Assembly: GCF_004331645.1 (NCBI RefSeq)
Contig: NZ_SJSK01000003.1
Coordinates: 558,301-622,300 of the forward strand
Length of the DNA: 64,000 nucleotides
Reading direction: 5' to 3'
Source: Pedobacter frigiditerrae
Lineage (GTDB): Bacteria > Bacteroidota > Bacteroidia > Sphingobacteriales > Sphingobacteriaceae
The notes under the pieces were generated by a model that worked only from the letters and a program-made list of their open reading frames with translations, searched no databases and was not told the DNA's origin. A program made the position numbers and the translations under genes. Positions 8,455 through 17,950 of the stretch are shown here, in pieces; the first letter of the stretch is position 1; each line of letters starts with the position of its first letter.

Positions 8455-8784
8455 ATGACTATATCTAAAATAGCTTTAAAGATTGAAAAAACAATATTAG
8501 CTGTAATTAGATATAGTCTAATCCTGTCAAACCTATTAATGTTGACATCACTAGTTTTAAGGTATTTTAATGGACCTATTTCTGTTGAAAACTACAATAG
8601 TCCTTTTGCTATTATCTTATGGTATAGCATTATCATTTCATTCTGCTCAACATTTATAAGTTTGCCAATTTTAGTAATAATTCATTTTTATAAAATCAAT
8701 AAATCAATTAATTTAAAGATTGATTTTATATTATTGGCACTGCTGTCATTAAGTATTTTAGCAATTTTTATTATTTCAGCATAA
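8455..8784 (+). CDS. Small hypothetical membrane protein
   Basis: 109 residues, largely hydrophobic, with three probable membrane segments at about residues 21-38, 49-75 and 88-108 separated by short polar loops ('YFNGPISVENYNS', 'YKINKSINLKID'). I recognise no family. The hydrophobicity pattern and charged N-terminus ('ISKIALKIEKT') look like a genuine inner-membrane protein, but AT-rich DNA can mimic such ORFs, so certainty is moderate. Confidence 0.5.
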   Translation: MTISKIALKIEKTILAVIRYSLILSNLLMLTSLVLRYFNGPISVENYNSPFAIILWYSIIISFCSTFISLPILVIIHFYKINKSINLKIDFILLALLSLSILAIFIISA

Positions 8785-8793
8785 GCCCCCCTA

Positions 8794-8890
8794 TCTAAAC
8801 CGTATTGAAGTGGTATCCTTTTTTGTCAGGCTGAGCGTAGTCGAAGCCCAAAAAAGATATAGCGTAAAGATGGACTATCTGAACCGATTA
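8794..8890. repeat. Modular nested-hairpin repeat (copy A)
   Basis: Outer left arm 'ctaaaccgtattgaagtggt' with 'atcc', then a nested hairpin (CTTTTTTG pairing with CAAAAAAG; inner GGCT...AGCC around 'gagcgtagtcga'), then the outer right arm 'gatatagcgtaaagatggac'. The outer arms recur at 30719 and 53884 around different inserts. Confidence 0.6.
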
Positions 8891-8998
8891 GCACTACAAT
8901 TGATTTGCCAACAATTATTTGAATGAGTTGATAAATAATTTCTCATTCTCATTTCTTTTTTCGCTAAATTTCATACAACATTTACCAATGTATATTGT

Positions 8999-11900
8999 AT
9001 GGAAAACACTGCCAAATATTCTTCGTCTACGATAAAAAAAGTGCTCTTTGGAGCATTATTTTTAATATCAGTTTTTGCGATTTATTTTTTCTTTTTCAAA
9101 AAGAAAAATGAGCAAGACAATCAGGCTTATGCAAAATATATAGAGTCCTATACGTCAGGAACAATTTCTAAGAAAAGTTTCATCAGGGTTCATCTAGCAA
9201 GTACTGTAAAAAGCTTAAGTGATTTAGGTAAACCTGATGAAAGAGAAATATTTGACTTTTCTCCAAGTATTAAAGGAAAAACATTTTGGATAGACCCACA
9301 AACCATTGAATTTAGACCAGACGAACAGCTAGAACCAGATCAAAAATATGAGGCAACGATTAATTTAAGCAAAATAACAACTACTGAAAAAGGCTTAGAG
9401 GAATTTGATTTCGATTTTAAGGTAATCAAACCAGGATTAAACCTAAGTCAGAATGGTTTGGTTTCTCAAAACAATACATCCTTAACTTACATGAAGTTAA
9501 TTGGAGAAATTAATACAGCCGATTATGAAGAGCAGCAAAGCATTGAAAAGTCATTAAGCTTAGATTTTACTCAAAAATTAAAAGTTAAGTGGACACACGA
9601 TCCAGAAAAACATCGCTCTACCTTTGTGATAGATAGCATTAAAAAAATTAACAAGGAAGCTACCTTAACACTAAATTGGAACGGTGATGCGATAAATGCT
9701 GATGATGATAAAGGTGAAGAAAAAGTAATTATTCCTGCTAAAACTATTTTTAAGGTATTAGATATTAAGGCTGTACAAGGTGCTGAAGATTATGCCTTAA
9801 TTCAATGTTCTGAACCCATAAATGTAGCTCAGGATTTAAATGGGTTAATTGCTTTGGGCGATTTACAAGACCTTCGTTTTACAATTGATGCCAGTCAGAT
9901 TAAGGTTTATGCGCCAGATGAATTGCAAGGAAATTACGCTGTTACCGTAAACGCTGCCATAACAGATATTGAAGGTAAAAAATTAGAGAGTTCAAAAACA
10001 GCGAACATCATTTTTGAAGATAAATTGCCTTCGGTTACCATAGCAGGAACTGGTACTATCCTACCCAATTCTGGAAAATTGGTTTTACCTTTTGAAGCTG
10101 TAAACTTAAAAGCTGTTGATGTTACTGTAATTAAAATATATGAAAACAATATTCCTCAGTTTTTTCAAGTAAATAATTACAAGGAAGGAAATGAATTGAG
10201 AAGGGTTGCTAAGCCAGTTGTTCAAAAAACAATTCGTTTAGATGAGGATAAAGCGGTAAACCTGCACAAGAAAACACGTTTTACTTTAGATTTAGATAAA
10301 CTTATTCGCACAGAGCCTGGAGCAATGTATCGCGTAACGATAGGTTTTAGAAAAGCATATAATGTGTATGAATGTAAAGAGATTTCTTCGGGTAGTACTG
10401 ATGAAGATGGTGGTGAATATGAAGGTGACTATGAAAGTTATGGTGAAACATTAGATGAGGATGATGAATTTTGGAACAGTTATCAAGATTATTACCCATC
10501 TCATTACAGATGGGCAGACAGGGATAATCCTTGTACACCATCGTACTATACAAATGAACGTTGGGCAAGTAGAAATTTATTGGCTTCTAACATCGGCTTG
10601 GTTGCCAAAAGAGGAAATGACAACAGCATGCTTATTGTTGCTACCGATTTATTGACAGCAAAACCTTTAAGTGGCGTAAGTTTAGAATTGCAAGATTATC
10701 AGCGGCAAATTTTAACCACGGTAAAAACTGATGGTGATGGTTTAGCCATATTTGATTTAAAGAGAAAACCGTTTTTATTGGTTGCCAAAAATGGAAGAGA
10801 GCGTGGTTATTTGAAACTAGACGATGGAAACTCGTTGCCATTAAGTCGTTTTGATGTTGGTGGCGATGTAGTACAAAATGGAATTAAAGGGTTTATTTAT
10901 GGCGAACGTGGTGTTTGGCGACCAGGAGATAGCATCTATTTGTCGTTTGTTTTAGAAGATAAATTGAAAAAATTGCCGACTAATTATCCAGTTACTTTCG
11001 AGCTAACAAATCCTAAAGGTCAGTTAGCTAAACGAACAGTAATTGCGCAAGCACTAAATGGATTTTACACATTTAAAACTGCTACAGAAAGCACCGCGCC
11101 AACAGGAAATTGGCTGGTGAAGGCAAAAGTTGGTGGTGCTTCGTTCTCAAAAACCCTTAAAATTGAGACGGTAATGCCTAACCGTTTAAAAATCAATTTT
11201 GATTTAGGAGGAAAAACTTATTTAGGCAATGGAGCTTCATCGGCTACTATCCTTTCTGCAAAGTGGTTATTTGGCACACCAGCTCAAAACTTAAAAGCAA
11301 AAGTTGATGTAAACTTAAACACAACGGAGACCAAGTTTAAAGGATTTGATGATTATTCATTTGATAATCCGACGGTGAATTTTGAGTCGCAGATTAAAAC
11401 AGTTTTTGAAGGCACATTAAATGCTGCTGGTACAGCTGTTGTAAATACTAATTTAAGCGAAACTGGTTCCGCTCCTGGTATTTTAAGAGCCAACTTCACA
11501 ACAAAGGTGTTTGAACCTGGAGGTAATTTCAGCATCGATAATTTCAGTATTCCATATCACGTTTACAACAATTATTTAGGCGTTAAAACCCCATCAGGCG
11601 ACCGTTTAAGCGGAATGTTGTTAACTGATAGAGACCACAAAGTGGAAATTGTAAACGTAAATAGAGATGGTAAATTGTTAGGTGGAGGCAAAACCGTTTC
11701 TGTTGAACTATACAAGGTTCAATGGCGCTGGTGGTGGGAACAAGATAACCAACAGAGTTATGCCAACTTCACTCAAAATGAATATAACAAGTTGGTTTCT
11801 AAACAGTATGTAAACCTTACCAATGGAAAGGGAGACTACACATTACGTATTAATGAGCCTAATTGGGGTAGATATTTGATTTTAGTTCGTGATGAATATG

Positions 11901-14593
11901 GGAATGGACACACCACTGGAAAATCTGTATATATAGATTGGCCAGGCTGGGCACAACGTGAACAAGGCAGCAACCCAACAGAGGCATCGATGTTATCTTT
12001 TACAGCTAACAAACAGAAATTTATTGTTGGAGAAGATATCACCTTAACTATCCCTACTGGAGAAAATGGTAAAGCTTTAGTTTCTATTGAAAATGGAAGT
12101 AGAGTTTTAAAAACTTATTGGGTTGACACTAAAAAAGGGCAAACACAATTTAATTTCAAGGCTGAGAAAAATATGGCACCGAATGTTTTTGCGAACATTA
12201 CGCTGATCCAACCTCACGCCCAAACACTAAATGATTTGCCTATAAGGATGTATGGAGCCATTCCGTTAACTATTGAAGACCCAGAAACTATATTAAAACC
12301 TGTGATTAAGATGGCTGCTACTTTAAAGCCAGAAATAGAAAGTGCAATTTCAATTTCGGAAAGCAATGGTAAAGCGATGACATATACCATTGCTTTGGTT
12401 GATGAAGGGTTATTAGACTTAACACGATTTAAAACTCCTGATCCGCATAGTATATTTTATGCTAGAGAAGGTTTAGGAGTTAAAACTTGGGATTTATTTG
12501 ATCAAGTATTAGGCGCTTGGGGTGGAAATTTAGAACGAATTTTAAGTATTGGTGGTGATGGTTCTATCAACAGAAACTTAAATCCTGCTAAGGCAAATAG
12601 GTTTAAACCTGTAGTTAAATTTATGGGGCCATACTATTTAGGCAAAGGCGAAAATAAAACGCATAAATTTAAATTACCACAATACATCGGTTCAGTTAGA
12701 GCAATGGTTATTTCAGGTATGGATGGCGCTTACGGTTTTGCAGAAAAAGCAGTAGAAGTTAAAAAGCCTTTAATGGTTTTGGCAACTTTACCAAGGGTAA
12801 TTGGTCCAGGAGAAAGTTTTACTTTGCCAGTTAATATTTTTGCAACTAATAACAATTTAAAAAATGTTTCTGTTCAATTGCAAAGCACTAACTTAATTGT
12901 TGATGGTTTGAAAACCCAGCAGTTAAGCTTTAAACAAGCAGGTGAACAAATGACTTATTTTCAAGTTACTGCACCAAATAATGTTGGTGTGGCAAAAGTT
13001 AAAATTATTGCACAAAGTGGAAACGAGAAAACCGTTTATGATGTAGAAATGGATATTCGTAATCCAAATCCTTATATCACGAATGTAGTTTCAGCTACTA
13101 TCCAGCCCAACCAAAGTTGGTCGACGAAGTTTGCCCCAATCGGAATGAGTGGTACAAATTCTGGATCCGTTGAAGTTTCATCAATCCCACCTATCAATTT
13201 AAATAAACGCTTGAGTTATCTAATTCAATATCCTCATGGGTGCGTAGAACAAACCACATCAAGTATCTTCCCTCAATTGATGTTGGATAAATTGACTCCA
13301 CTTTCAACACAAAGAAAAACTGAAGTTGAACGAAATATTAAATCTGGAATTAACAGATTAAAAGGCTTCCAAACTACTGATGGAGGATTAAGTTACTGGC
13401 CTGGCGAAGGTGCTTCTGATGAATGGGGAACAAATTATGCTGGACATTTCTTAATCGAGGCACAAAATGCGGGTTATACTTTACCTGCCGGGATGTTTGA
13501 AGAGTTGATCCGTTACCAAAAAAGCAAAGCGAATAATTGGGTGCCAAATTCAGAGAATTTCTATGGCGGCGATCTAAGTCAAGCTTATCGATTATATGTT
13601 TTGGCACTGGCTAAAAAACCAGAAATGGCAGCAATGAATAGATTGAGAGCTTTTGAATATTTATCTGTTGCCTCAAAATGGCGTTTAGCAGCTGCGTATC
13701 AATTAGCTGGTCAAGCTGCTGCTGCCAATGCTTTGATTAGCCGATTAGACAAAACGGTAAAACCATATAATCAATTGAGTGGCACTTACGGCTCCGATTT
13801 AAGAGATGAAGCAATGATTATGGAAACCTTAACTTTAATGGGTCAGAAAGGTCAAGCTGCACAATTGCTAACCAAAGTTGCTTCACGTTTAGGACAAGAT
13901 ATTTGGTACAGTACCCAAACTACGGCTTATAGTTTATTGGCAATTGCTAAGTTCTGTGGGCAAAATAGTTCATCGAATAGATTGCAATACAATTATGTTT
14001 TAAATGGCGCTAAAGGAAATACAAATAGCGAACAATACTTAAATACAACTTCCATAACGTTCAAAAATAATACTGCTAACATTACCAATACCGGAAAAAA
14101 TGTATTGTTTGTAAGATTGATTTTGCAAGGTCAACCAGTTGCAGGACAAAACAATTTCTTACCTAACAATCCTGAGATATTGGAAATGAATGTGAGTTAT
14201 AAAACTCTTAAGGGTTTAGTTTTAGATCCATCTACCTTAAAACAAGGAACAGATTTTTATGCAGAAGTAACTGTTAAAAACCCGGGTAAAATGGGCTATT
14301 ATGAGCAGATGGCCTTAACTCAGATTTTCCCATCGGGTTGGGAAATCATTAATACCAGGTTAAATGATAACGAAGGAGCTTTAGCTTCGGCTCCATATAC
14401 TTATAGGGACGTAAGAGATGATAGAGTATTTACTTATTTCAATATCCGCGAAAATGAAACTTTAACTTATAGAGTATTGTTAAACGCGTCTTATTTGGGA
14501 AAATATTACTTATCTGCCGTACAATGTGAAGCAATGTATAACAATAACATTAGTGCAACACAAGCTGGTAAATGGGTGCAGGTTGTTAAATGA
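8999..14593 (+). CDS. Alpha-2-macroglobulin family protein with thioester site
   Basis: A 1864-residue bacterial alpha-2-macroglobulin: an envelope protein thought to trap attacking proteases that cleave its bait region and then bind through an activated thioester. The N-terminus has a single membrane anchor (about residues 13-31). Repeated MG-type beta-sandwich domains fill the first half ('GFIYGERGVWRPGDSIYLSF' region is the MG2 signature). The thioester motif is intact as 'GCVEQ', Cys1415, followed by an alpha-toroid segment ('RLKGFQTTDGGLSYWPGE'). An acidic, Tyr-rich low-complexity stretch sits at about residues 463-515. It is followed by pbpC, the classical partner (as in E. coli yfhM-pbpC), which links it to cell-wall repair after breach. 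Confidence 0.95.
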   Translation: MENTAKYSSSTIKKVLFGALFLISVFAIYFFFFKKKNEQDNQAYAKYIESYTSGTISKKSFIRVHLASTVKSLSDLGKPDEREIFDFSPSIKGKTFWIDPQTIEFRPDEQLEPDQKYEATINLSKITTTEKGLEEFDFDFKVIKPGLNLSQNGLVSQNNTSLTYMKLIGEINTADYEEQQSIEKSLSLDFTQKLKVKWTHDPEKHRSTFVIDSIKKINKEATLTLNWNGDAINADDDKGEEKVIIPAKTIFKVLDIKAVQGAEDYALIQCSEPINVAQDLNGLIALGDLQDLRFTIDASQIKVYAPDELQGNYAVTVNAAITDIEGKKLESSKTANIIFEDKLPSVTIAGTGTILPNSGKLVLPFEAVNLKAVDVTVIKIYENNIPQFFQVNNYKEGNELRRVAKPVVQKTIRLDEDKAVNLHKKTRFTLDLDKLIRTEPGAMYRVTIGFRKAYNVYECKEISSGSTDEDGGEYEGDYESYGETLDEDDEFWNSYQDYYPSHYRWADRDNPCTPSYYTNERWASRNLLASNIGLVAKRGNDNSMLIVATDLLTAKPLSGVSLELQDYQRQILTTVKTDGDGLAIFDLKRKPFLLVAKNGRERGYLKLDDGNSLPLSRFDVGGDVVQNGIKGFIYGERGVWRPGDSIYLSFVLEDKLKKLPTNYPVTFELTNPKGQLAKRTVIAQALNGFYTFKTATESTAPTGNWLVKAKVGGASFSKTLKIETVMPNRLKINFDLGGKTYLGNGASSATILSAKWLFGTPAQNLKAKVDVNLNTTETKFKGFDDYSFDNPTVNFESQIKTVFEGTLNAAGTAVVNTNLSETGSAPGILRANFTTKVFEPGGNFSIDNFSIPYHVYNNYLGVKTPSGDRLSGMLLTDRDHKVEIVNVNRDGKLLGGGKTVSVELYKVQWRWWWEQDNQQSYANFTQNEYNKLVSKQYVNLTNGKGDYTLRINEPNWGRYLILVRDEYGNGHTTGKSVYIDWPGWAQREQGSNPTEASMLSFTANKQKFIVGEDITLTIPTGENGKALVSIENGSRVLKTYWVDTKKGQTQFNFKAEKNMAPNVFANITLIQPHAQTLNDLPIRMYGAIPLTIEDPETILKPVIKMAATLKPEIESAISISESNGKAMTYTIALVDEGLLDLTRFKTPDPHSIFYAREGLGVKTWDLFDQVLGAWGGNLERILSIGGDGSINRNLNPAKANRFKPVVKFMGPYYLGKGENKTHKFKLPQYIGSVRAMVISGMDGAYGFAEKAVEVKKPLMVLATLPRVIGPGESFTLPVNIFATNNNLKNVSVQLQSTNLIVDGLKTQQLSFKQAGEQMTYFQVTAPNNVGVAKVKIIAQSGNEKTVYDVEMDIRNPNPYITNVVSATIQPNQSWSTKFAPIGMSGTNSGSVEVSSIPPINLNKRLSYLIQYPHGCVEQTTSSIFPQLMLDKLTPLSTQRKTEVERNIKSGINRLKGFQTTDGGLSYWPGEGASDEWGTNYAGHFLIEAQNAGYTLPAGMFEELIRYQKSKANNWVPNSENFYGGDLSQAYRLYVLALAKKPEMAAMNRLRAFEYLSVASKWRLAAAYQLAGQAAAANALISRLDKTVKPYNQLSGTYGSDLRDEAMIMETLTLMGQKGQAAQLLTKVASRLGQDIWYSTQTTAYSLLAIAKFCGQNSSSNRLQYNYVLNGAKGNTNSEQYLNTTSITFKNNTANITNTGKNVLFVRLILQGQPVAGQNNFLPNNPEILEMNVSYKTLKGLVLDPSTLKQGTDFYAEVTVKNPGKMGYYEQMALTQIFPSGWEIINTRLNDNEGALASAPYTYRDVRDDRVFTYFNIRENETLTYRVLLNASYLGKYYLSAVQCEAMYNNNISATQAGKWVQVVK

Positions 14594-14609
14594 TAAACAA
14601 GAGGCAAGT

Positions 14610-14687
14610 CGTCATTGCGAGCAAAGCGAAGCAATCTCTTTCTTACAAGTTAGATTGCTTCGGTACTTTGCTTCTTGTAATGACGAA
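14610..14687. repeat. Palindromic intergenic repeat, GTCATTGCGAG type (copy 3)
   Basis: 'cgtcattgcgagcaaagcga' plus 'agcaatct' on the left, 'agattgcttcgg...ttgtaatgacga' on the right: the two ends are imperfect inverse complements. It lies between the alpha-2-macroglobulin and pbpC genes and could fold into a long hairpin in their shared transcript. Confidence 0.65.
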
Positions 14688-14834
14688 CACTCATAGTCTC
14701 GGATAAATATTAAGCAATAAAAAGCGTATAAAACCCAATATCAATCTTAAAAAGGTAATTAGTTTTTCCATAATGATTTGATTTAATATGATATCAAAAC
14801 TTAAGAGGAAATGTTACCTATGTAAATATTAATA

Positions 14835-17225
14835 ATGAATAAACAACAAAAAGCCTTACTAATTTCAGATAGCATTTGTTTTTTGTTGTTTCTATTTTTC
14901 CTATTTTCTTTACCAAAAGAACTATTTAAGTCTCCAACCTCCTATTTAATAGAAGCTAGTAATGGCGAATTATTAAGTGCTTCTATTGCGAGCGATGGCC
15001 AATGGCGATTTCCTGTAGCAGACAACGTTCCTGATAAATTCGTAAAGTGCATTACGGCTTTTGAGGATCAGCGTTTCTTCCTGCATTTTGGAGTAGACCC
15101 AGTTGCAATGAGTAGGGCGATAAAACAAAATTTCAGTGCAAAAAATGTAGTGAGTGGCGGTAGTACATTAACAATGCAAGTTATTCGGTTATCGCGAAAG
15201 CAAAATAGAAATATTTGGCAAAAGCTAACTGAAATGTGGTTGGCAACAAGGTTGGAGTTTACTTATTCTAAAAAAGAAATTTTAGGGTTATATGCTTCAA
15301 ATGCTCCTTTTGGGAGCAATGTGGTAGGTTTGGAAGCAGCGAGCTGGCGTTATTATGGTCGCAAAGCTGAAAATCTATCTTGGGGAGAAATAGCAACTTT
15401 GGCTGTTTTACCAAATAGCCCATCGTTGGTTCATCCTGGTAAAAATTCAAAACGATTAATAAAAAAGAGAAATGATTTATTGGACAAGTTGGCTAGGTTA
15501 AACATCATCGATCAAGCCACCGCAGATTTATCTAAGTCAGAACCAATTCCAGGTAGCCCGCTTCCATTACCTCAAAATGCACCACATTTGTTAAGTAGAT
15601 TTAAAGAAGAAAAAAAATCCTTAAATATCAACTCTACAAGTTTAAAAACAACAATAGATTATGATTTACAACTAAAATTAAACGAGTTGCTTAAGCGATA
15701 CAACAATCGCTATAAAGCAAATGATATCAATAACATTGCTGCTTTGGTGCTGGATGTAAAGACAGGAACTGTAAAAAGTTATATTGGTAATTGTTATCAG
15801 CCACAAAACGCTGCGTATGAAAGTTATGTAGATATGATCAAAGCGCCTAGAAGTCCGGGCAGTACGCTAAAACCTCTTTTGTATGCAAGTATGTTAAGCG
15901 ATGGAATGTTATTACCGCATACTTTGGTTGCTGATGTTCCTACTCAAATTGCAGGTTATACGCCGCAGAATTATGATTTAGGTTATGATGGTGCTATCTC
16001 AGCAGATAAAGCCTTAAGTAGGTCGTTAAATATTCCGGCAGTAAAAATGTTGCAGCAATATAAATACGAACGCTTTTATGATAAGTTAAAAAAATTAAAC
16101 TTTACCACTTTAAATCAACCTGCAGATCATTATGGTTTATCGCTCATTTTAGGCGGAAGTGAAGTTAAAATGTGGGATTTGGCGAGAAGTTATATGGGAA
16201 TGGCAAGAACCTTAAACCATTTTAATGAATATCAGGGTAAGTACAATCCACACGATTATGATGCGCCAGTTTATGCAAATGATGTAAAACTATCATTTGA
16301 TAAAAAAGAAACAGAATTAAATTCAATATTTGATCACGGCTCTATTTGGGCTACTTTTAACGCGATGGAAGAAGTAATGCGTCCAGGAGATGAAGGTTTG
16401 TGGGAGCAATTCTCCTCATCGCAAAGAGTGGCTTGGAAAACAGGAACAAGTTTTGGTTTTAGAGATGCTTGGGCAATAGGTTTAACACCAGATTATGTAG
16501 TTTGTGTTTGGGTTGGCAATGCCGATGGAGAAGGCAGACCTGGTTTAATGGGAATTGAGGTAGCTGCACCAGTTTTGTTTGATATTTTTAGACAATTACC
16601 TTCATCAAAATGGTTTGAGGCACCAAAAACAAAACTTAAAAAGGTTTTAGTTTGCAAGCAAAGTGGATATAAAGCTGGTGAATTTTGCGCCGATAAAATA
16701 ACTGAATTGGTACCATTTGCTGGAGAAAAAACTACAATTTGTCCTTACCATAAGTTGGTTCATTTAAGTGCTACTGGAACTTTTAGGGTTACTGACAATT
16801 GCGAAAGCACATCGCTAATGCAGCACGAAAAATGGTTTGTTTTGCCCCCATCAATGGAATATTATTACAAAATTAAAAACAGTGATTATAAAGTATTACC
16901 CCCCTTTAAACCAGGTTGTGATATAGCAGGAGGAAATAATGTAATGGACATGATTTATCCTAAAAATAATGCTGTAATTTATATTCCAATTGAATTAGAT
17001 GGTACCAGAGGTAAAATTATTTTGAATGCTGCACATCGGAATGTGGAAACTAAAATCTATTGGCACATAGATGCTGAGTTTGTGGGCAGCACAAAATCAT
17101 TTCATCAATTAGCTATTAGCCCACTTCCCGGAAAACACACCTTAACATTAGTTGATGAAAATGGAGAGCGACTTGTTCAAGTATTTACAATTTTAGATAA
17201 GGATAAAAAATCTAAAAACAATTAA
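14835..17225 (+). CDS. pbpC: Penicillin-binding protein 1C (bifunctional transglycosylase/transpeptidase)
   Basis: Inner-membrane enzyme that polymerises and crosslinks peptidoglycan. After one membrane segment (about residues 9-28) comes the family 51 glycosyltransferase domain with 'EDQRFFLHFGVDP' (catalytic Glu) and 'GGSTLTMQ'. The transpeptidase domain has the SxxK motif at S343-K346 ('SPGSTLKP') and the 'KTGTS' motif. A C-terminal beta domain typical of PBP1C (BiPBP_C) completes 796 residues. It follows the alpha-2-macroglobulin gene on the same strand, the usual pairing. Its stop overlaps by 4 bp the stop of the convergent lysoplasmalogenase-like gene. Confidence 0.96.
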   Translation: MNKQQKALLISDSICFLLFLFFLFSLPKELFKSPTSYLIEASNGELLSASIASDGQWRFPVADNVPDKFVKCITAFEDQRFFLHFGVDPVAMSRAIKQNFSAKNVVSGGSTLTMQVIRLSRKQNRNIWQKLTEMWLATRLEFTYSKKEILGLYASNAPFGSNVVGLEAASWRYYGRKAENLSWGEIATLAVLPNSPSLVHPGKNSKRLIKKRNDLLDKLARLNIIDQATADLSKSEPIPGSPLPLPQNAPHLLSRFKEEKKSLNINSTSLKTTIDYDLQLKLNELLKRYNNRYKANDINNIAALVLDVKTGTVKSYIGNCYQPQNAAYESYVDMIKAPRSPGSTLKPLLYASMLSDGMLLPHTLVADVPTQIAGYTPQNYDLGYDGAISADKALSRSLNIPAVKMLQQYKYERFYDKLKKLNFTTLNQPADHYGLSLILGGSEVKMWDLARSYMGMARTLNHFNEYQGKYNPHDYDAPVYANDVKLSFDKKETELNSIFDHGSIWATFNAMEEVMRPGDEGLWEQFSSSQRVAWKTGTSFGFRDAWAIGLTPDYVVCVWVGNADGEGRPGLMGIEVAAPVLFDIFRQLPSSKWFEAPKTKLKKVLVCKQSGYKAGEFCADKITELVPFAGEKTTICPYHKLVHLSATGTFRVTDNCESTSLMQHEKWFVLPPSMEYYYKIKNSDYKVLPPFKPGCDIAGGNNVMDMIYPKNNAVIYIPIELDGTRGKIILNAAHRNVETKIYWHIDAEFVGSTKSFHQLAISPLPGKHTLTLVDENGERLVQVFTILDKDKKSKNN

Positions 17226-17950
17226 CTCTTTACTTCATCAATAGCGGTTGCTTTCTTTAGCTTACGCTCAACAGAACCCACTGTAATTAGATATTGTGCC
17301 AACATATAGGTGGTCATAATGGCAATACCTGCACCATTAAATGGATTTACAAATTTGTTATAGGCCAGAATAGAATCTGAAATGAGAAAGGCAAGAGCAC
17401 CAAAAAATATTAAATTAAAGCTGACCCTATTTACTCTACCTTTTCTATTTACTGCCATGATACCCATCAAAGAAATAACGAAAGCATAAACCATAACTGG
17501 AATTTTCATAGCTCCTAAATACGGTCTCAGAAATAAATAAAAGCTTAAGCAGAAAACCCCAAAGACGATCAAAGCCAGCCAAGTTGATTTCTTTTCGATA
17601 GCAGGATTCCATTTATAATCCAAATAAAAGGCACTGATGTAGCATAAATGACCAATGAGGAAGGCAATTAAACCAAACATAAAAAATGATGAATTAACGT
17701 GGAGGAACATTAAAAAACTATCACCTACTAATCCAAAGAATAATCCAGAAAAAATTCTTTTAGCAAACCTACCACGTAATTGCGTTTGATAGGCATAAAA
17801 TATCATTAACGAAATTGTAATTAACGGTTTTACAATATAATAGAAATCTGCCAATACTAGCTTAGCGGTCTTGCTATCGGACTCCATCAAAATTTGAATA
17901 ATAAATATAAAGGCGAAGGCAATACTAAACTGAAGATATTTTTGGAGCAT
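17222..17950 (-). CDS. YhhN/TMEM86 family protein (lysoplasmalogenase-like)
   Basis: Multi-pass membrane protein of about eight segments. The family's conserved features are visible: 'LADFYYIVKPL', 'GLFFGLVGDSFLM' with its Gly-Asp, and 'FGLIAFLIGHLCYISAF'. Animal TMEM86A/B members hydrolyse the vinyl-ether bond of lysoplasmalogens; activity of bacterial members has been shown for only a few. I start it at the ATG at 17950 ('MLQKYLQF'), which leaves a 26-bp overlap with the preceding gene; the longer ORF from 18004 would overlap by 80 bp and add 18 non-family residues. Overlap with the AGMO-like gene suggests coupled translation and a shared role in ether-lipid turnover. Confidence 0.85.
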   Translation of the reverse strand: MLQKYLQFSIAFAFIFIIQILMESDSKTAKLVLADFYYIVKPLITISLMIFYAYQTQLRGRFAKRIFSGLFFGLVGDSFLMFLHVNSSFFMFGLIAFLIGHLCYISAFYLDYKWNPAIEKKSTWLALIVFGVFCLSFYLFLRPYLGAMKIPVMVYAFVISLMGIMAVNRKGRVNRVSFNLIFFGALAFLISDSILAYNKFVNPFNGAGIAIMTTYMLAQYLITVGSVERKLKKATAIDEVKS

